Shown piece by piece: positions 62,692-64,000 of a stretch of 64,000 nucleotides of DNA. The DNA is from Cohnella faecalis. GTDB lineage: Bacteria; Bacillota; Bacilli; Paenibacillales; Paenibacillaceae. A program made the position numbers and the translations under genes. The DNA is taken from the NCBI RefSeq assembly GCF_003570905.1, contig NZ_QXJM01000032.1, positions 58,481-122,480 on the forward strand, read 5' to 3'. A model generated the notes under the pieces. It had not been told where the DNA came from. It did no database searches and saw only the letters and a list, made by a program, of their open reading frames with translations. The stretch's first letter is position 1. Every line of letters begins with the position of its first letter.

Positions 62692-62740
62692 AAAGCAAGA
62701 GCCTGCCGGGCGTCAGTGCTTCGGCAGGCTCTTGCTTATT
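62692..62740. terminator. Terminator after the dehydrogenase-PilZ gene
   Basis: AAGCAAGAGCCTGCCG / CGGCAGGCTCTTGCTT, a perfect 16-bp stem, 12 bp past the stop codon and between convergent genes. Confidence 0.85.
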
Positions 62741-62843
62741 AACGCTGAACAAGCGCTATTCGGTTGTGCGACGGATCTTCGATCAGCCGCCCGCCTTCGT
62801 AAGGCTCGACCGAAATTCCCGCCGATTTTATTCGAGCACGCCC
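62741..62843 (-). pseudogene. 3' remnant of a VOC/glyoxalase-type gene
   Basis: Directly after the thuA stop codon, in the same frame, 33 codons read KSAGISVEPYEGGRLIEDPSHNRIALVQR after five others and end in TAA. The DP-x-x-N-x-x-x-L ending and the GG preceding it are typical of the last strand of VOC proteins. There is no start or ribosome binding site, so this is a leftover 3' end, or a C-terminal part separated from thuA by a stop. Confidence 0.55.
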
Positions 62844-63569
62844 TTATTTAGCTTTGATCGGCTCCAACGGTGCCGTATTTCCATAGAAAGGCGCTGCGGT
62901 TTGACTTGGCGCTGCCCATTTGACTCCATTGGAGATGACTTTCAATATATCGTTGTTATAGTAGGTTGGGTACGTTTCGTGACCCGGACGGAAATAAAAG
63001 ATTTTCCCTCTACCGCGCGAATAAGTGACTCCGCTGCGCAGCACGTCTCCGCCCTCAAACCAGCTAATAAAAATCAATTCATCCGGCACGGGAATATTGA
63101 AGTGCTCTCCATACATTTCTTCCTTGGGCAGCTCGATGAACTCCCCGATTCCTTCGGCAATCGGATGAGACGGATCGATGACCCAGAGCCGCTCCTTCTC
63201 GTCCGCCTCGCGCCACTTCAGTTGGCACGTTTTGGTGCCCATCAGCTTATTGAAAATTTTCGAGCAATGCCCGGAATGAAGCACAATCAAGCCCATTCCG
63301 TCCAATACGCGCTGCTGCACCCGATCGACGATGTCGTCCCGCACCTCGTCATGCGCTCTGTGCCCCCACCACAACAGCACATCCGTCTCATTCAATACCT
63401 CTTCCGTCAGTCCGTGCTCGGGCTCGGCCAGCGTAGCCGTTCGAATAGAGAAGCTTTCATTGCGAATGCCCGCCGCAATCGCGTTATGAATTCCTTGCGG
63501 ATACACTTCGGCGACAGCCGGATTCACAACCTCATGCACGTATTCGTTCCAGATCGTTACTCGAATCAT
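62844..63569 (-). CDS. ThuA-like protein
   Basis: 241 residues of the trehalose-utilisation (ThuA) family with a class I glutamine amidotransferase-like fold. [44 protein letters not shown] and [21 protein letters not shown] are the family landmarks. It probably acts in metabolism of an oxidised sugar; the reaction is uncertain. The ATG at 63569 follows GGGAGG; the upstream extension is rejected. It is 29 bp downstream of a SIS-domain gene and likely in one operon with it. Confidence 0.87.
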   Translation of the reverse strand: MIRVTIWNEYVHEVVNPAVAEVYPQGIHNAIAAGIRNESFSIRTATLAEPEHGLTEEVLNETDVLLWWGHRAHDEVRDDIVDRVQQRVLDGMGLIVLHSGHCSKIFNKLMGTKTCQLKWREADEKERLWVIDPSHPIAEGIGEFIELPKEEMYGEHFNIPVPDELIFISWFEGGDVLRSGVTYSRGRGKIFYFRPGHETYPTYYNNDILKVISNGVKWAAPSQTAAPFYGNTAPLEPIKAK

Positions 63570-63598
63570 TGATTTAACCTCCCGGTAAAATAAACGAA

Positions 63599-64000
63599 TT
63601 ATTGCGCGCCGCCGTATGCTTCCTTGAGAGCGGTCACCATCGTATGCATGCAAATAACGTGAAAATCTTCTATCAGTTCATAGGGAGCGGTCGGAGCCAT
63701 GACGCACACATCGGAATGGCTTTTGAGCTTGGCGCCCTTCGGACCGGTCAGGCCGATGACGAGTGAGCCTTGCTCTTTCGCCCATTCCACCGCTTTAATA
63801 ATGTTCGGCGAGCTTCCGCTGGCGCTGATCGCTACGACGACATCGCCCGGATTGTAGAAATTGATCAATTGCTCAAGAAACACATCCTCGTAAGCCGAAT
63901 CGTCCCCATGCGGTCAGCGCCTCGACATTGTCCGTCAGCGCAATCACTCGCGGCCTTCTTCCCTTGGAATGACGTTCAGATCTGCGGCAAAATGACTTGC
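63599..64000 (-). pseudogene. GmhA-like SIS-domain sugar-phosphate isomerase, frameshifted and cut by the window edge
   Basis: The intact stretch encodes the C-terminal part of a SIS protein: DVVVAISASGSSPNIIKAVEWA, then GLTGPKGAKLKSHSDVCVMAP. Going upstream, two one-base losses are needed for the normal protein: one in the minus-strand GGGG run at 63903-63906 (joining VIALTDNVEALTAW to DDSAYEDVFLEQL), and one near 63951-63955 (joining ASHFAADLNVIPREEG to PRVIALTDN). The ASHFAADL motif is that of sedoheptulose-7-phosphate isomerases. The 5' end lies outside the window. An assembly error is the likelier cause of the breaks. Confidence 0.75.

Overview
The window reads as chromosome of a Gram-positive, high-GC member of the Paenibacillaceae (Paenibacillus or Cohnella type). 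The evidence is gene content, not a search: a T-box-controlled ilvB-ilvN-ilvC operon, infC-rpmI-rplT with an L20 leader, the ytqA/ytqB pair, a YesM/YesN two-component system beside an LplB-type sugar transporter without its own ATPase, and many lipoproteins with Ser/Ala/Pro-rich linkers. Ribosome binding sites are strong (AAGGAGG type), and TTG, GTG and one ATT start are used. No phage, insertion sequence, CRISPR array, tRNA or rRNA was seen.

Layout. 0-4 kb: branched-chain amino acid operon, T-box leader and promoter. 4-6.6 kb: an acetyltransferase, a small Gly/Phe-tailed protein and the infC operon. 6.7-8.0 kb: a 23-unit, 51-bp tandem array. 8-13 kb: two glycosyltransferases, two PAP2 phosphatases, trmB. 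13-17.2 kb: a lipoprotein, a quinoprotein-dehydrogenase-like lipoprotein, a divergent CuA-type cupredoxin lipoprotein and a MarR regulator, with two matching palindromes in the shared promoter region. 17.9-29.8 kb: a carbohydrate utilisation locus (YesM/YesN, two permeases, binding lipoprotein, and a 1592-residue secreted enzyme with F5/8C, CARDB and PA14 modules). 30-34 kb: ytqA, ytqB, a VOC protein, manA, a membrane protein and moaB. 34.5-46.4 kb: acetyl esterase, radical SAM protein, a NarL-type two-component pair, a GH1 beta-glucosidase, two lipoproteins flanking a second 51-bp array, and a Cof-type phosphatase. 46.9-53.6 kb: small accessory genes, including a tandemly duplicated XRE regulator, a broken methyltransferase and a signal peptidase with an in-frame amber codon. 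53.9-57.8 kb: sulfate/thiosulfate ABC transporter. 58-64 kb: yigZ, dps, pgi, a 3-hydroxyisobutyrate-dehydrogenase-like enzyme fused to a PilZ domain, and a ThuA/SIS pair cut by the window edge.

Two themes stand out. First, intergenic space holds several tandem repeats with the same 51-52 bp period (6.7, 7.9, 34.2 and 43.7 kb); units at 7.9 kb and 43.7 kb are recognisably related, in opposite orientation. Second, at least four genes (histidine kinase, GH1, CysA, SIS protein) are broken by apparent single-base losses in short G/C runs, five sites in all. This pattern looks more like assembly indel error than biology. The methyltransferase deletion, the signal-peptidase amber codon and a VOC-gene remnant behind thuA do not fit it and may be real decay.

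The most promising undescribed items are the dehydrogenase-PilZ fusion (a possible c-di-GMP-responsive metabolic enzyme) and the quinoprotein/CuA-cupredoxin/MarR cluster, whose quinoprotein has the Asp-Tyr-Asp feature of lanthanide-type enzymes.
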